Source of the DNA: Bradyrhizobium stylosanthis
Lineage (GTDB): Bacteria > Pseudomonadota > Alphaproteobacteria > Rhizobiales > Xanthobacteraceae
NCBI RefSeq assembly: GCF_001641335.1
Contig: NZ_LVEM01000002.1
Location: forward strand, 785,663-849,662
Direction: 5' to 3'
Length of the DNA stretch: 64,000 nt
Positions 53,553 to 61,970 of this stretch are shown one piece after another. The notes beneath the pieces were generated by a model. That model searched no databases. It saw only the letters and a program-made list of their open reading frames with translations, and was not told the DNA's origin. The stretch's first letter is position 1. Each line of letters begins with the position of its first letter. The position numbers and the translations under genes were made by a program.

Positions 53553-53948
53553 ATGGAGATCGATCTCCCCGGGGTGATCGCGGAAGTCAAAGCCGCGTTC
53601 GAGCGCTATGAGCAGGCCCTCGTCACCAATGACGTCGCCGTGCTCGGCGAGCTGTTCCGCAACGACCCCCGCACCCTGCGCTACGGCATCGGCGAGAACC
53701 TCTATGGTTACGAGGCGATCTCCGGCTTCCGTGCCGGCCGCTCGCCGGTCGGGCTGAACCGGCGCACCGCCAAGACGGTCATCTCCAGCTATGGCCGCGA
53801 CACCGCGGTGGCTTCCACCTTGTTCTATCGCGACTCGGCGCCCGGCAAGGTCGGCCGGCAGATGCAGACGTGGATTCGCTTCCCGGAGGGCTGGCGCGTC
53901 GTCGCCGCCCATGTCAGCATCATCGACGAGCCGAAAGAGACCGTATGA
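53553..53948 (+). CDS. hpxZ: HpxZ-like protein (DUF3225, NTF2-like fold)
   Basis: The 131-aa product [21 protein letters not shown]...[20 protein letters not shown]...FRAGR is the DUF3225 pattern, a cone-shaped SnoaL/NTF2-like fold. It is found in purine/oxalurate (hpx) clusters and next to AtzE homologues. Its exact reaction is not known; it may remove or stabilise an unstable product of the amidase. Its stop overlaps the GntR start (ATGA), showing tight coupling. Confidence 0.87.
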   Translation: MEIDLPGVIAEVKAAFERYEQALVTNDVAVLGELFRNDPRTLRYGIGENLYGYEAISGFRAGRSPVGLNRRTAKTVISSYGRDTAVASTLFYRDSAPGKVGRQMQTWIRFPEGWRVVAAHVSIIDEPKETV

Positions 53949-54667
53949 CGCTTGACGATCTTCCGCCCGGGACACTGCCGGCCGAGCCGGTGGTGCCACG
54001 GGTCGACCGGGCACAGCCCAGCGTGCACAAGGTAACGCGCGCCGAGGAGCTGCGGCTTCAGCTTGCCGACGAGATCGTGCGTGGAACCCTGGCGCCCGGC
54101 GCGCCGCTGGACGAGACCGACATCGCGCGCCGCTTCAGCGTGTCGCGGACCCCGGTGCGCGAGGCGCTGCGCCAGCTGGTCGCGAGCGGCCTGGTCGAGG
54201 CGCGGCCCCATCGCGGCGCGGTGGTGGCGCAGCCGTCGATCGAGCGTCTCAAGAGCATGTTCGAGGCGATGGCGGAACTCGAGGCGCTGTGCGCCGGCCT
54301 TGCCGCCGAGCGCATGTCGGCCGCCGAGCGCCATGCGCTCGAGGCCATCCACGAAGAGCTGCGGGTGCTGAGCTACACCGGCAATCCCGACCGATTCCAC
54401 GAGGTCAACGAGCGCTTCCACAACGCGATCTATGCGGGATCGCAGAACGGCTACATCGCCGAGATCACGCTGGCGACGCGCGTCCGCGTGCAACCGTTCC
54501 GCCGCGCCCAGTTCCGCAACCTCGGCCGTCTCGCCAAGTCGCAAGCCGAGCACGACCGCGTCGTCGTCGCCATCATGCGCGGCGACAAGCAGGGCGCCGC
54601 CGCCGCGATGCGCGCGCATATCGAGCTGGTGCGCGGGGAGTATGAGATTTACGCGGTGTCGGTGTAG
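53945..54667 (+). CDS. GntR-family regulator (FCD subfamily)
   Basis: The 240-aa product has an N-terminal tail and then a winged helix ([61 protein letters not shown]). The C-terminal FCD ligand-binding domain carries [29 protein letters not shown] and [13 protein letters not shown], whose Asp/His residues bind metal and ligand. It is the last gene of the operon (4-bp overlap with hpxZ) and probably controls it in response to the ureide or a breakdown product, alongside the sigma-54 promoter. Confidence 0.93.
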   Translation: MTLDDLPPGTLPAEPVVPRVDRAQPSVHKVTRAEELRLQLADEIVRGTLAPGAPLDETDIARRFSVSRTPVREALRQLVASGLVEARPHRGAVVAQPSIERLKSMFEAMAELEALCAGLAAERMSAAERHALEAIHEELRVLSYTGNPDRFHEVNERFHNAIYAGSQNGYIAEITLATRVRVQPFRRAQFRNLGRLAKSQAEHDRVVVAIMRGDKQGAAAAMRAHIELVRGEYEIYAVSV

Positions 54668-54694
54668 GGCGGTCCACGCCGCGCACTCGATGCC

Positions 54695-54783
54695 GTAGGG
54701 TGGGCAAAGGCGCAACGCGCCGTGCCCACGTTTCTTGCGTGATGGATAGAGATCGTGGGCACGCTTCGCTTTGCCCACCCTAC
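54695..54783. repeat. Intergenic inverted repeat, family F
   Basis: GTAGGGTGGGCAAAGGCGCAAC...CGTGCCCACG is paired with CGTGGGCACG...CTTTGCCCACCCTAC. It lies between the convergent GntR and AtzF genes. Confidence 0.88.
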
Positions 54784-54788
54784 GAGAC

Positions 54789-56603
54789 CTACGTCTTCGC
54801 ACCCTCCGCCATGAACTTCCGCCAGCCCCCAAACACGGTGATCTCGCGCGCTTCGCCCAGCACCTCGGGCTCGACGAGAAACCCCTTCACGCCCCGCCCA
54901 TCCGCAAGCCGGAGCGTCCCGATTGCCATCGGCGCCGGGATCGCATTTACGAACTTGCCGAACGCCGCCGACGACAGCGACCAGATCTCCAACTCGATCG
55001 ACGCGCCCGTGCCCGCCGCAACGCGCAGCAGGCCGGGCTTCGGCGGTGTGGTCTTGAGGGCGTAGAGCCTATAGTCGGGCGCAGTCTTCGTCGCCTCGAT
55101 CAGCTTCGCGTTCAGCGCGGTCAACTCACCGTTCAACGCCATGCCGGAGAGATGCGCGCCGACAACGGCGATCGGGATTTCATCACCGCTGCTTGCAGGG
55201 AGCGGCGCGAGCGCAGGCTGCGTCACGCCCTTGGCGCCAAGCGTCAGCTTCGTGTCCGCATGGAAGATGCGGCCGATGCTCGCGAGCATTGCATCGCGCC
55301 CCGCAGGCGCCAGCAGCGTGATGCCGAAGGGAATTCCGTCATTGCGCATCGACGCCGGTATCGCCAAGCCGCAGAGGTCGAGCAGGTTCACAAAATTGGT
55401 GTAGGTGCCGAGCCGGCTGTTGAGCTCGATCGGGTTGGCCAGCACCTGCGCCGTCGTATAGGCCGTCGGCGCGGTCGGCAGTATCAGCGCGTCGATGTTC
55501 GCAAACGTGCGCTCGGCGATCTTGCGCAGGCCCTGCAGGCGATAGAGCGCCGAGAAGGTCTCCGCCGCGGTCAGTCGCGCGCCGGCCGCGGTGATCTCGC
55601 GCGTCACCGGGTGAATCGAATCCGGCGCCGAGGCCAGCAGATCCTTGATCACGAGATAGCGCTCGGCGACCCACGGCCCTTCATAGAGCAGCCGCGCGGT
55701 CTCGTAGAACGGCTCGAGGTCGAACTCGACCAGCTCTGCGCCGAGCGCGGTCCAGCGCTTCAGCGCATCGGCGTAAGCTGTTTCCGCCTTCTTGTCGCCG
55801 AAGAAGATCAGCTGCCCGTTGCGCGGCACGCCCAGGCGCAGGTTTGCGGGGAGCGGCGTGATCGCGCCAAGCGGCCGGTCGCGCGAGAACGGATCGGCCT
55901 GGTCGGGGCCGGCCATCACGGAGAGCGCGAGTGCGGCATCGTCCACCGTCAGAGCGAACACCGAGATGCAGTCGAGCGTGCGGCAGGCCGGCACGAGGCC
56001 CGCGGTCGAGATCATGCCGAGGCTCGGCTTCAGCCCGACGATGTTGTTGAGCATCGCCGGCACGCGGCCGCTGCCGGCGGTGTCGGTGCCGAGCGACAGC
56101 GGCACCAGCCCCGCGCCGACCGCGACCGCCGATCCCGAGCTCGATCCGCCGGGGATGAGGTCCTCGCGGATAGAGTTCTTCGGGATGCCGTAGGGCGAGC
56201 GCACGCCGACGAGGCCGGTTGCGAACTGGTCGAGATTGGTCTTGCCGATGATGATGGCGCCGGCCGCGCGCAGGCGCTGCACCGCGGTCGAGTCGTGTGC
56301 GGGCGTGTAGGAGAAGGCCGGGCAGGCCGCGGTGGCCGGAAAACCCAGCGCGTCGATATTGTCCTTCACCGCGACGGGCACACCGTAGAGCGGCAGGCCG
56401 GCGGCGTCCGTGCGGGCCGCAAGCTTCTCGGCCTCTGCGATGGCGTCCTTCTCGTCGCGCAGGCTGATGAACACGGCGGGGTCGTTGTGGTCGCGGATGC
56501 GCTGATAGGTCCGCGCGATCGTCTCGGCCGGCGTCATCGTTCCCGCGCGATGCGCGGCCACAATCGCGGCGATCGTTTCAGGCTGCTCAGCCCCCATGGT
56601 CAC
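54789..56603 (-). CDS. atzF: Allophanate hydrolase / 1,3-dicarboxyurea hydrolase (AtzF family)
   Basis: The 604-aa product has an N-terminal amidase domain (Lys in VPVAVKDNIDALG; GGSSSGSAVAVGAGLVPLSLGTDTAGSGRVPA, the Ser-Ser of the triad). From about residue 460 comes the C-terminal allophanate-hydrolase domain (AVVGAHLSGMALNGELTALNAKLIE; IGTLRLADGRGVKGFLVEP). AtzF/TrzF removes ammonia from allophanate or 1,3-dicarboxyurea, the product expected from AtzE-AtzG, giving ammonia and CO2. No urea carboxylase gene is nearby, which fits a carboxybiuret-type route better than urea amidolyase. It is convergent with the atzGE operon and must have its own promoter beyond 56603. Confidence 0.93.
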   Translation of the reverse strand: MTMGAEQPETIAAIVAAHRAGTMTPAETIARTYQRIRDHNDPAVFISLRDEKDAIAEAEKLAARTDAAGLPLYGVPVAVKDNIDALGFPATAACPAFSYTPAHDSTAVQRLRAAGAIIIGKTNLDQFATGLVGVRSPYGIPKNSIREDLIPGGSSSGSAVAVGAGLVPLSLGTDTAGSGRVPAMLNNIVGLKPSLGMISTAGLVPACRTLDCISVFALTVDDAALALSVMAGPDQADPFSRDRPLGAITPLPANLRLGVPRNGQLIFFGDKKAETAYADALKRWTALGAELVEFDLEPFYETARLLYEGPWVAERYLVIKDLLASAPDSIHPVTREITAAGARLTAAETFSALYRLQGLRKIAERTFANIDALILPTAPTAYTTAQVLANPIELNSRLGTYTNFVNLLDLCGLAIPASMRNDGIPFGITLLAPAGRDAMLASIGRIFHADTKLTLGAKGVTQPALAPLPASSGDEIPIAVVGAHLSGMALNGELTALNAKLIEATKTAPDYRLYALKTTPPKPGLLRVAAGTGASIELEIWSLSSAAFGKFVNAIPAPMAIGTLRLADGRGVKGFLVEPEVLGEAREITVFGGWRKFMAEGAKT

Positions 56604-56790
56604 AAAACTCCGGCAACAGGTCTCACCCGGATTGAAGCAAGCGATGTGCCATTGTGTACATTATCCGGGCAGCGCGGTCGCTCCGGATATTATCGTGAGA
56701 TCATAGGCTTGAGCGATGCGCCGAGCAGCGGGCAGGCTATTGCGTCGGCGCCCGGTTCGGGGCATCTGCCCAAATCATGGGCAGGTGGGA

Positions 56791-57285
56791 TCAGGTGAAG
56801 CCCGCGAGGATGCGAAGCAGCTGCTCCCGGTTCTCCTTGCCGATCCTGTCCTCGACATGCCGTTCGTGCTCGGCGGCCAACCGCTTGAACTTGGCCAGCG
56901 CCGTCTCGCCCTGGCTGGTGAGGTGCAGCGCGTGCGAGCGCCGGTCCGCCTTCGACTTGACCCGCTTGACGTATTTGCGCTGCTCGAGGCTGTCGAGCAG
57001 ATGCACCAGGCGGGCGCGCTCGATGCCGAGGCGTTTCGCCACCGCCATCTGCGACAGGCCCGGATTGGCGCCGATCACCGTCAGCACCGAATATTGCGTC
57101 GGCCGGATGTCGACGTCGCCCAACGTCCTGATGAAGTCCTGGAAGATCCAGATCTGGAAGCGCCGCACCGCGTAGCCGGCATGGCCGACCAGGGCGTCCA
57201 GGCCGATCTCGTCGGCATCGGCCGGCCGCGCGGTGCCGTTGCCGGATCGTTTGCGCGGTCGCGTCTGGGCTGCGGTGGCTGTCAA
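56791..57285 (-). CDS. MarR-family regulator of the feruloyl-CoA synthetase region
   Basis: The 164-aa product has a long N-terminal tail, then YAVRRFQIWIFQDFIRTLGDVDIRPTQYSVLTVIGANPGLSQMAVAKRLGIERARLVHLLDSLEQRKYVKR. The wing is KSKADRRSHALHLTSQGE. The start is a TTG at 57285 with AGGAGAG five bases upstream; another TTG at 57306 lies before that site and is less likely. It is divergent from a feruloyl-CoA synthetase gene with a perfect inverted repeat between them, the layout of hydroxycinnamate repressors (CouR/FerR/HcaR) released by the CoA thioester. Confidence 0.92.
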   Translation of the reverse strand: MTATAAQTRPRKRSGNGTARPADADEIGLDALVGHAGYAVRRFQIWIFQDFIRTLGDVDIRPTQYSVLTVIGANPGLSQMAVAKRLGIERARLVHLLDSLEQRKYVKRVKSKADRRSHALHLTSQGETALAKFKRLAAEHERHVEDRIGKENREQLLRILAGFT

Positions 57286-57335
57286 TTTGTCTCTCCTGCC
57301 GCGCAACCCTAGCGCCTCGACGGCCGGAGTGGAAG

Positions 57336-57356
57336 ATTGTTGTTGACGACAACAAT
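57336..57356. promoter_or_regulatory. MarR-type operator
   Basis: ATTGTTGT, TGACG, ACAACAAT is a perfect 8-bp inverted repeat with a 5-bp spacer, in the 150-bp gap between the divergent MarR (start 57285) and feruloyl-CoA synthetase (start 57436) genes. Size and spacing fit a MarR dimer. Confidence 0.75.
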
Positions 57357-57435
57357 TGCAGTGGACGACATTATGGCCAAGGCAGCCCGGAACGAGGCTG
57401 CGTCCGATCCGGAACGTCCGGGCGAGGAGGAAACC

Positions 57436-59283
57436 ATGGCGTCAGCCCCACGCGGCGATGCGTCAGATCTGTTCGCGGTGCCGAAAACCGTCGCCGAGCA
57501 TCGCGCTGATGGCAGCATCGTGCTGCGCTCGTCCGAACCCTTGCGCGAGAGCGCGCGCTGCATCGGGGACTGGCTGGAGCATTTTGCGCGGCAGACGCCC
57601 GATACGATCTTCCTCGCCGAGCGTGACGGTGCCGATGCGCCCTGGGCTACCATGACCTATTCGGGTGCCTTGCGGCGGGTCCGTGCGGCCGCGTCGTGGA
57701 TTCTGGCGCAGAAGCTCAGCGCGGAGCGTCCGGTCGTCATTCTCTCCGACAACAGCATCGATCACGCGCTGCTTGCGCTCGCCGCCCAGCATGTCGGCGT
57801 GCCCTCGGCCGCGATCTCGCCGGCCTATTCGTTGATGTCCAGGGATTTCGACAAGCTGAAAAGCATGATCGCGCTGCTTCAGCCCGGCGCGATCTATGTC
57901 TCCGCGACGAAGCCGTTCGCGGCGGCGCTCGCTGCGATCAGGCCGCTGCACAGCGCGCAGATCATCAGCGGCAATGCCGGCGATGCCGATGCGCTCGCTT
58001 TCCGCGCCATCGCGGCGACGCCGGAGACTCCCGATGTCGCATCGGCCTTCGCCGCCGTCACGCCTGAGACGATCGCAAAATTCCTGTTCACCTCGGGCTC
58101 GACCGGCACGCCGAAGGCGGTCATCAACACCCAGCGCATGCTGACCTCGAGCCAGCAGGCCAAGGCGCAGACCTGGACCTTCCTCGCGCAGGACCGCGAC
58201 CTCGTCATCCTCGACTGGCTGCCCTGGAGCCACACCTTCGGCGCCAACCACAATTTCAACCTCGTGCTGCGCAACGGCGGCTCGCTCTACATCGACGGCG
58301 GCAAGCCTGCCCCCGGCCTGTTTGCGACGTCGCTCGCCAATCTGAAGAGCGTGATGCCGACGGTCTATTTCAACGTGCCGCGCGGCTTCGACATGCTGAT
58401 CGCGGCATTGCGCGGCGACGAGGAGTTGCGCCGACGTTTCTTCAGCGAGGTGAAATTCGCCTTCTATGCCGGCGCGGCGCTGCCGCAGAACCTCTGGGAT
58501 GCGCTCGAGCAGCTTTCCATCGAGACCGTCGGCCGTGCGCTGCCGATGGTCTCGGCGTGGGGTTCGACCGAAACCTCGCCGCTGGCGACCGACTGCCATT
58601 TCCTCGCCGAACGCTCCGGCAATATCGGTGTGCCGATTCCCGGCACCGAGCTGAAGCTGGTTACCTCAGGCGACAAGCTGGAGGTGCGCGTGCGCGGTCC
58701 GAACGTCACGCCGGGCTATTGGAAGGCGCCCGAGTTGACGAAGCAGGCGTTCGACGAGGAGGGATTTTATCTCATCGGCGATGCGGTGAAGCTTGCCGAT
58801 GGCGCGCGGCCGGAGCGCGGGCTGTTCTTCGACGGCCGCGTCGCCGAGGACTTCAAGCTCAATTCCGGCACCTGGGTCAGCGTCAGCACGCTGCGTGTCG
58901 CCGGCATCGCCGCGCTGGCGCCACTGGCGCAGGACATCGTCGTGGCGGGGCACGGCGGCGACGAGGTGCGCTTCCTCGTATTCCCGAACATTGCCGCCTG
59001 CCGCGCCCATACCGGTCTGCCCGAGACGGCGGCCGTGGTCGATGTGCTGGCCCATGCCAAAGTCCGCAGCGCCATCGCGCAGGGCCTGGTAAAGCTGAAG
59101 CAGCAGGGCGCGAACTCCTCCGGCCACGCCACGCGCGCCCTGCTGCTGGCCGAGCCGCCATCGGTGGACGACGGCGAGATCACCGACAAGGGCTACATCA
59201 ACCAGCGCGCCGTGCTGACGCGACGGGCGGATGCGGTGGCGCGGTTGAATGACGATGCGTCGGGGGAGTGGGTGGGGCTCTAA
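57436..59283 (+). CDS. fcs: Feruloyl-CoA synthetase-like acyl-CoA ligase
   Basis: The 615-aa adenylate-forming enzyme has a P-loop-like FTSGSTGTPKAVINT, the A5-type AWGSTETSPLATD and GFYLIGDAVKLADGARPERGLFFDGRVAEDFKLNSGTWVSV. The segment DGRVAEDFKLNSGTWV is typical of the feruloyl-CoA synthase group. It activates ferulate, coumarate or related acids to CoA thioesters. The start at 57436 has an excellent GAGGAGG site. No hydratase/lyase (ech) or vanillin dehydrogenase gene is in the window, so the rest of the pathway is elsewhere. Confidence 0.88.
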   Translation: MASAPRGDASDLFAVPKTVAEHRADGSIVLRSSEPLRESARCIGDWLEHFARQTPDTIFLAERDGADAPWATMTYSGALRRVRAAASWILAQKLSAERPVVILSDNSIDHALLALAAQHVGVPSAAISPAYSLMSRDFDKLKSMIALLQPGAIYVSATKPFAAALAAIRPLHSAQIISGNAGDADALAFRAIAATPETPDVASAFAAVTPETIAKFLFTSGSTGTPKAVINTQRMLTSSQQAKAQTWTFLAQDRDLVILDWLPWSHTFGANHNFNLVLRNGGSLYIDGGKPAPGLFATSLANLKSVMPTVYFNVPRGFDMLIAALRGDEELRRRFFSEVKFAFYAGAALPQNLWDALEQLSIETVGRALPMVSAWGSTETSPLATDCHFLAERSGNIGVPIPGTELKLVTSGDKLEVRVRGPNVTPGYWKAPELTKQAFDEEGFYLIGDAVKLADGARPERGLFFDGRVAEDFKLNSGTWVSVSTLRVAGIAALAPLAQDIVVAGHGGDEVRFLVFPNIAACRAHTGLPETAAVVDVLAHAKVRSAIAQGLVKLKQQGANSSGHATRALLLAEPPSVDDGEITDKGYINQRAVLTRRADAVARLNDDASGEWVGL

Positions 59284-59310
59284 CGAGTAAAGCACCTCTC
59301 GCCGCATTGA

Positions 59311-59450
59311 CTCGTCTCGTGCCTCAGACGCAGCGCAGCACGTAAGTGATGCGCTGCAGAGCCGGGGCCCATCCTTCAAACTGCACGAAGCCGCATGGGT
59401 CCCGGCTCTGCGCAGCAGCGCTTCACGCTGCAGCGCGTCCGGGACGCGAG
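59311..59450. repeat. Intergenic imperfect inverted repeat, family H
   Basis: GCGCTGCAGAGCCGGGGCCCAT near the left and ATGGGTCCCGGCTCTGCGC near the right form the main stem. Outer parts (CTCGTGCCTCAGACGC; GCGTCCGGGACGCGAG) pair less well. Confidence 0.65.
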
Positions 59451-59485
59451 AGCCCTTTGGTTGGGCGCATCTGTTTCCATACCTT

Positions 59486-59568
59486 CATTGCGAGCGCAGC
59501 GAAGCAATCCGGTCTCATTCTGCTGAGGGATTCCGGATTGCTTCGTCGCTTTGCTCCTCGCAATGACG
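59486..59568. repeat. Intergenic inverted repeat, family C
   Basis: CATTGCGAGCGCAGCGAAGC is paired with GCTTCGTCGCTTTGCTCCTCGCAATG, as at 30261-30346. Confidence 0.9.
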
Positions 59569-59620
59569 GGGCTCCCCCGATACGCCAGCCATCCTGTCGC
59601 AATATCCTGCCGATTCTTTT

Positions 59621-59634
59621 GTTGCCTAAGCAAC
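59621..59634. promoter_or_regulatory. Dyad GTTGC-CTAA-GCAAC, possible operator
   Basis: This is a perfect 5-bp dyad with a 4-bp spacer in an AT-rich stretch (TTTTGTTGCCTAAGCAACTAA). The size suits a MarR-type site, but it lies 3' of the nearby MarR gene with no clear target gene on the plus strand. Confidence 0.35.
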
Positions 59635-59785
59635 TAATTTATGCGAACCGTTCCAGACAGAGACGACGGCGGGCGAACCGCTGCGTCCGATCCTGGAGGA
59701 AACGATGCTCGGCAGGAATGGCGCCGCGGGCAAGCGCTGGCGCATGCCCGGCAATGCCGGCGCGACGCATGCGCGGCGCGGCGCG

Positions 59786-60292
59786 TCAAGTGTAGCTGCT
59801 GTCCGTCACGGCGCCGAGATTCTCGTGCAGCCGGCGCAGCAGGTCGATCAGCACCTCGCGCTCGTCCTTGCTGAGGCAGGACAGCAGTCGCCGCTCGCGC
59901 TCGAACGCCGCCACGATCACCTTGTCATGCGTGGCGCGGCCTCTTGCGGTCAGCGAGATCGAATGGGTGCGGCCGTCGTTGGGGTCGGTGCGGATCGAGA
60001 CCAGCCCGCGCTTCTCCAGGCCCGCGAGCGTCCGGCTCACGGGGCCCTTGTCGAAGCCGATGACGTGACAGATGCGCGAGGCCGGAATGCCGGGCTCGAT
60101 CGCCAGCAGCGACATGATCCGCCATTCCGTCACGTTGACGCCGAACTGCTTCTGATAGAACGCGGTGGCGCTGTTCGACAGCTTGTTGGCGATGAAGGTG
60201 ACGAACGCCGGGACGTAACGGTCGAGATCGAGCGTCGGTCCCGCATCCGTGGGCGCGGGCTTTTGGCGGGCTCTGGTCGAAGACGGCGGCAT
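59786..60292 (-). CDS. MarR-family regulator of the P450 genes
   Basis: The 168-aa product has VPAFVTFIANKLSNSATAFYQKQFGVNVTEWRIMSLLAIEPGIPASRICHVIGFDKGPVSRTLAGLEKRGLVSI as dimer helix plus winged helix, and TDPNDGRTHSISLTARG as the wing. It is divergent from the P450 gene (83-bp gap), so it probably represses the P450-ferredoxin genes and responds to an aromatic acid. The short gap must contain both promoters. Confidence 0.92.
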   Translation of the reverse strand: MPPSSTRARQKPAPTDAGPTLDLDRYVPAFVTFIANKLSNSATAFYQKQFGVNVTEWRIMSLLAIEPGIPASRICHVIGFDKGPVSRTLAGLEKRGLVSIRTDPNDGRTHSISLTARGRATHDKVIVAAFERERRLLSCLSKDEREVLIDLLRRLHENLGAVTDSSYT

Positions 60293-60375
60293 ATCGGGTT
60301 TCTGACTCGCGGCGTGCCCGCAGACCTAAGGGCATGCGCCGCCCTTTCACAAGATCAAAATGAGGGAGGACTTCA

Positions 60376-61584
60376 ATGAGCGCACCCGGCTCCGCCGTAT
60401 CGGGCGTCCCGCATCTCGACGTCGATCCCTTCGACATGACATTTTTCGCCGACCCCTATCCCACGCATGAGCGGCTGCGGGAGGCGGGGCCGGTGGTCTA
60501 TCTCGACAAATGGAAGGTCTACGGCGTGGCACGCTATGCCGAGGTCCATGCCGTGCTGAACGATCCCGCCACCTTCTGCTCCAGCCGCGGCGTCGGCCTG
60601 TCCGATTTCAAGAAGGAAACGCCGTGGCGGCCGCCGAGCCTGATCCTGGAGGCCGATCCCCCCGCGCATACCCGCACCCGAGCCGTGCTGTCGAAGGTGC
60701 TGTCGCCGACCGTGATGAAGCAGGTGCGCGACCGCTTTGCGGCGGCGGCCGAGGAGCGGGTGGACGCGCTGATCGACAAGCGCAGTTTCGATGCGATCAC
60801 GGACCTTGCGGAAGCTTATCCGCTGTCGATCTTCCCGGATGCGCTTGGTCTGAAAGCCGAGGGCCGCGAGCATCTCATTCCCTATGCGAGCGTCGTGTTC
60901 AACGCGTTCGGCCCGCCCAACCAGCTCCGCCAGGAGGCGATCGAACGCTCGATGCCGCACCAGGCCTATGTCGCCGAGCAATGCCAGCGCGACAACCTTG
61001 CGCCCGGCGGTTTCGGCGCCTGCATTCACGCGCAGGTCGACGAGGGTGCCATCACGGCCGCCGAGGCGCCGCTCTTGGTTCGCTCGCTGCTGTCGGCGGG
61101 TCTCGACACCACCGTCAACGGCATCGGGGCGGCGGTCTATTGTCTCGCCCGGTTTCCCGATCAGTGGCAGCGCCTGCGCAACGATCTCTCGCTGGGGCGC
61201 GGCGCCTTCGAGGAGGCGGTGCGCTTCGAGAGCCCGGTGCAGACCTTCTTCCGCACCACCACGCGCGAGGTAGAGCTGTCAGGCGCTCACATCGGCGAGG
61301 GCGAGAAGGTGCTGATGTTCCTCGCCGCCGCCAATCGCGATCCCAGGCGCTGGGACAGCCCCGACAGCTACGACATCACCCGCCGCACCTCCGGCCATGT
61401 CGGCTTCGGCTCCGGCATCCACATGTGCGTCGGCCAGCTTGTCGCGCGCCTCGAAGGCGAGGTGATGCTGACGGCGCTGGCGCGCCGCATCGCGAAGATC
61501 GAGATCACGGGCGAGCCGAAGCGCCGCTTCAACAACACGCTGCGCGGGCTCGACAGCCTGCCTGTCACCATCACCCCGGCCTGA
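60376..61584 (+). CDS. Cytochrome P450, CYP199A-like
   Basis: The 402-aa product has the I-helix acid-alcohol pair in SAGLDTT (Asp244, Thr245), ExxR in EEAVRF, and the haem loop GFGSGIHMCVGQ with Cys351. The N-terminus (HERLREAGPVVYLDKWKVYGVARYAEVHAVL) and LEADPPAHTRTRAVLSKVLSP resemble the CYP199A group, which oxidises para-substituted benzoates and cinnamates, for example by O-demethylation. That group has a neighbouring [2Fe-2S] ferredoxin, as here. GGGAGGAC precedes the start. A reductase gene is not in the window. The subfamily is assigned from memory of the sequence pattern and is less certain than P450 itself. Confidence 0.9.
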   Translation: MSAPGSAVSGVPHLDVDPFDMTFFADPYPTHERLREAGPVVYLDKWKVYGVARYAEVHAVLNDPATFCSSRGVGLSDFKKETPWRPPSLILEADPPAHTRTRAVLSKVLSPTVMKQVRDRFAAAAEERVDALIDKRSFDAITDLAEAYPLSIFPDALGLKAEGREHLIPYASVVFNAFGPPNQLRQEAIERSMPHQAYVAEQCQRDNLAPGGFGACIHAQVDEGAITAAEAPLLVRSLLSAGLDTTVNGIGAAVYCLARFPDQWQRLRNDLSLGRGAFEEAVRFESPVQTFFRTTTREVELSGAHIGEGEKVLMFLAAANRDPRRWDSPDSYDITRRTSGHVGFGSGIHMCVGQLVARLEGEVMLTALARRIAKIEITGEPKRRFNNTLRGLDSLPVTITPA

Positions 61585-61596
61585 CGAGGAGCCTTG

Positions 61597-61920
61597 ATGC
61601 CCGCCATCACCTTCATTCATCCCGACGGCAAGTCCGACCGCGTCGAGACCTCGGGCGGCGAGAGCGCCATGCAGGCTGCGACCCGTCTCGGCCTCGACGG
61701 CATCCTGGCCGAATGCGGCGGCAATGCCATGTGCGCGACCTGCCACGTCTATGTCGACGAGAGCTGGGTCGCGCGCCTGCCGGCTGTCGCCGATGACGAG
61801 GACGCGCTGCTCGACGGAACCGCCGCCGAGCGGCTGCCGAACAGCCGGCTGTCCTGCCAGATCCATATCACGCCCGAACTCGACGGGCTGGTGCTGCGGC
61901 TGCCGGAGCGGCAGGTCTGA
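61597..61920 (+). CDS. [2Fe-2S] ferredoxin, electron donor to the P450
   Basis: The 107-aa product is of the adrenodoxin/putidaredoxin type with cluster cysteines 40, 46, 49 and 87 (ECGGNAMCATCHVYV; RLSCQIHI). ITFIHPDGKSDRVETSGGESAM opens the fold and LVLRLPERQ closes it. It begins 12 bp after the P450 gene, so the pair is co-transcribed and the ferredoxin is its probable electron donor. Confidence 0.94.
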   Translation: MPAITFIHPDGKSDRVETSGGESAMQAATRLGLDGILAECGGNAMCATCHVYVDESWVARLPAVADDEDALLDGTAAERLPNSRLSCQIHITPELDGLVLRLPERQV

Positions 61921-61970
61921 ATTTCGATGTGCCGGCAACGACCGGCAGCCAACAAACAGGGGAGGGAATG

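Larger units (their letters stand above)
59284..59785. other. Gene-free gap of 502 bp with two repeats and an orphan regulatory region
   Basis: 59311-59450 is a family H element, 59486-59568 a family C element. 59618-59705 is unique: it has a GTTGC-CTAA-GCAAC dyad, an AT-rich stretch and a strong GGAGGAAACG-ATG site at 59694-59707, but the frame that follows runs antisense into the MarR gene and does not look coding. Confidence 0.6.

Noticed and set aside
54771..56798. 675-codon plus-strand frame opposite atzF
   Set aside because: It is longer than atzF itself but consists of Arg/Gln/His-rich shadow sequence, whereas the minus frame has the full AtzF two-domain pattern.
59705..60379. 224-codon plus-strand frame with a good ribosome site
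   Set aside because: Most of it is antisense to the MarR gene, which has a convincing winged helix. The ribosome site is instead reported as an orphan regulatory region.
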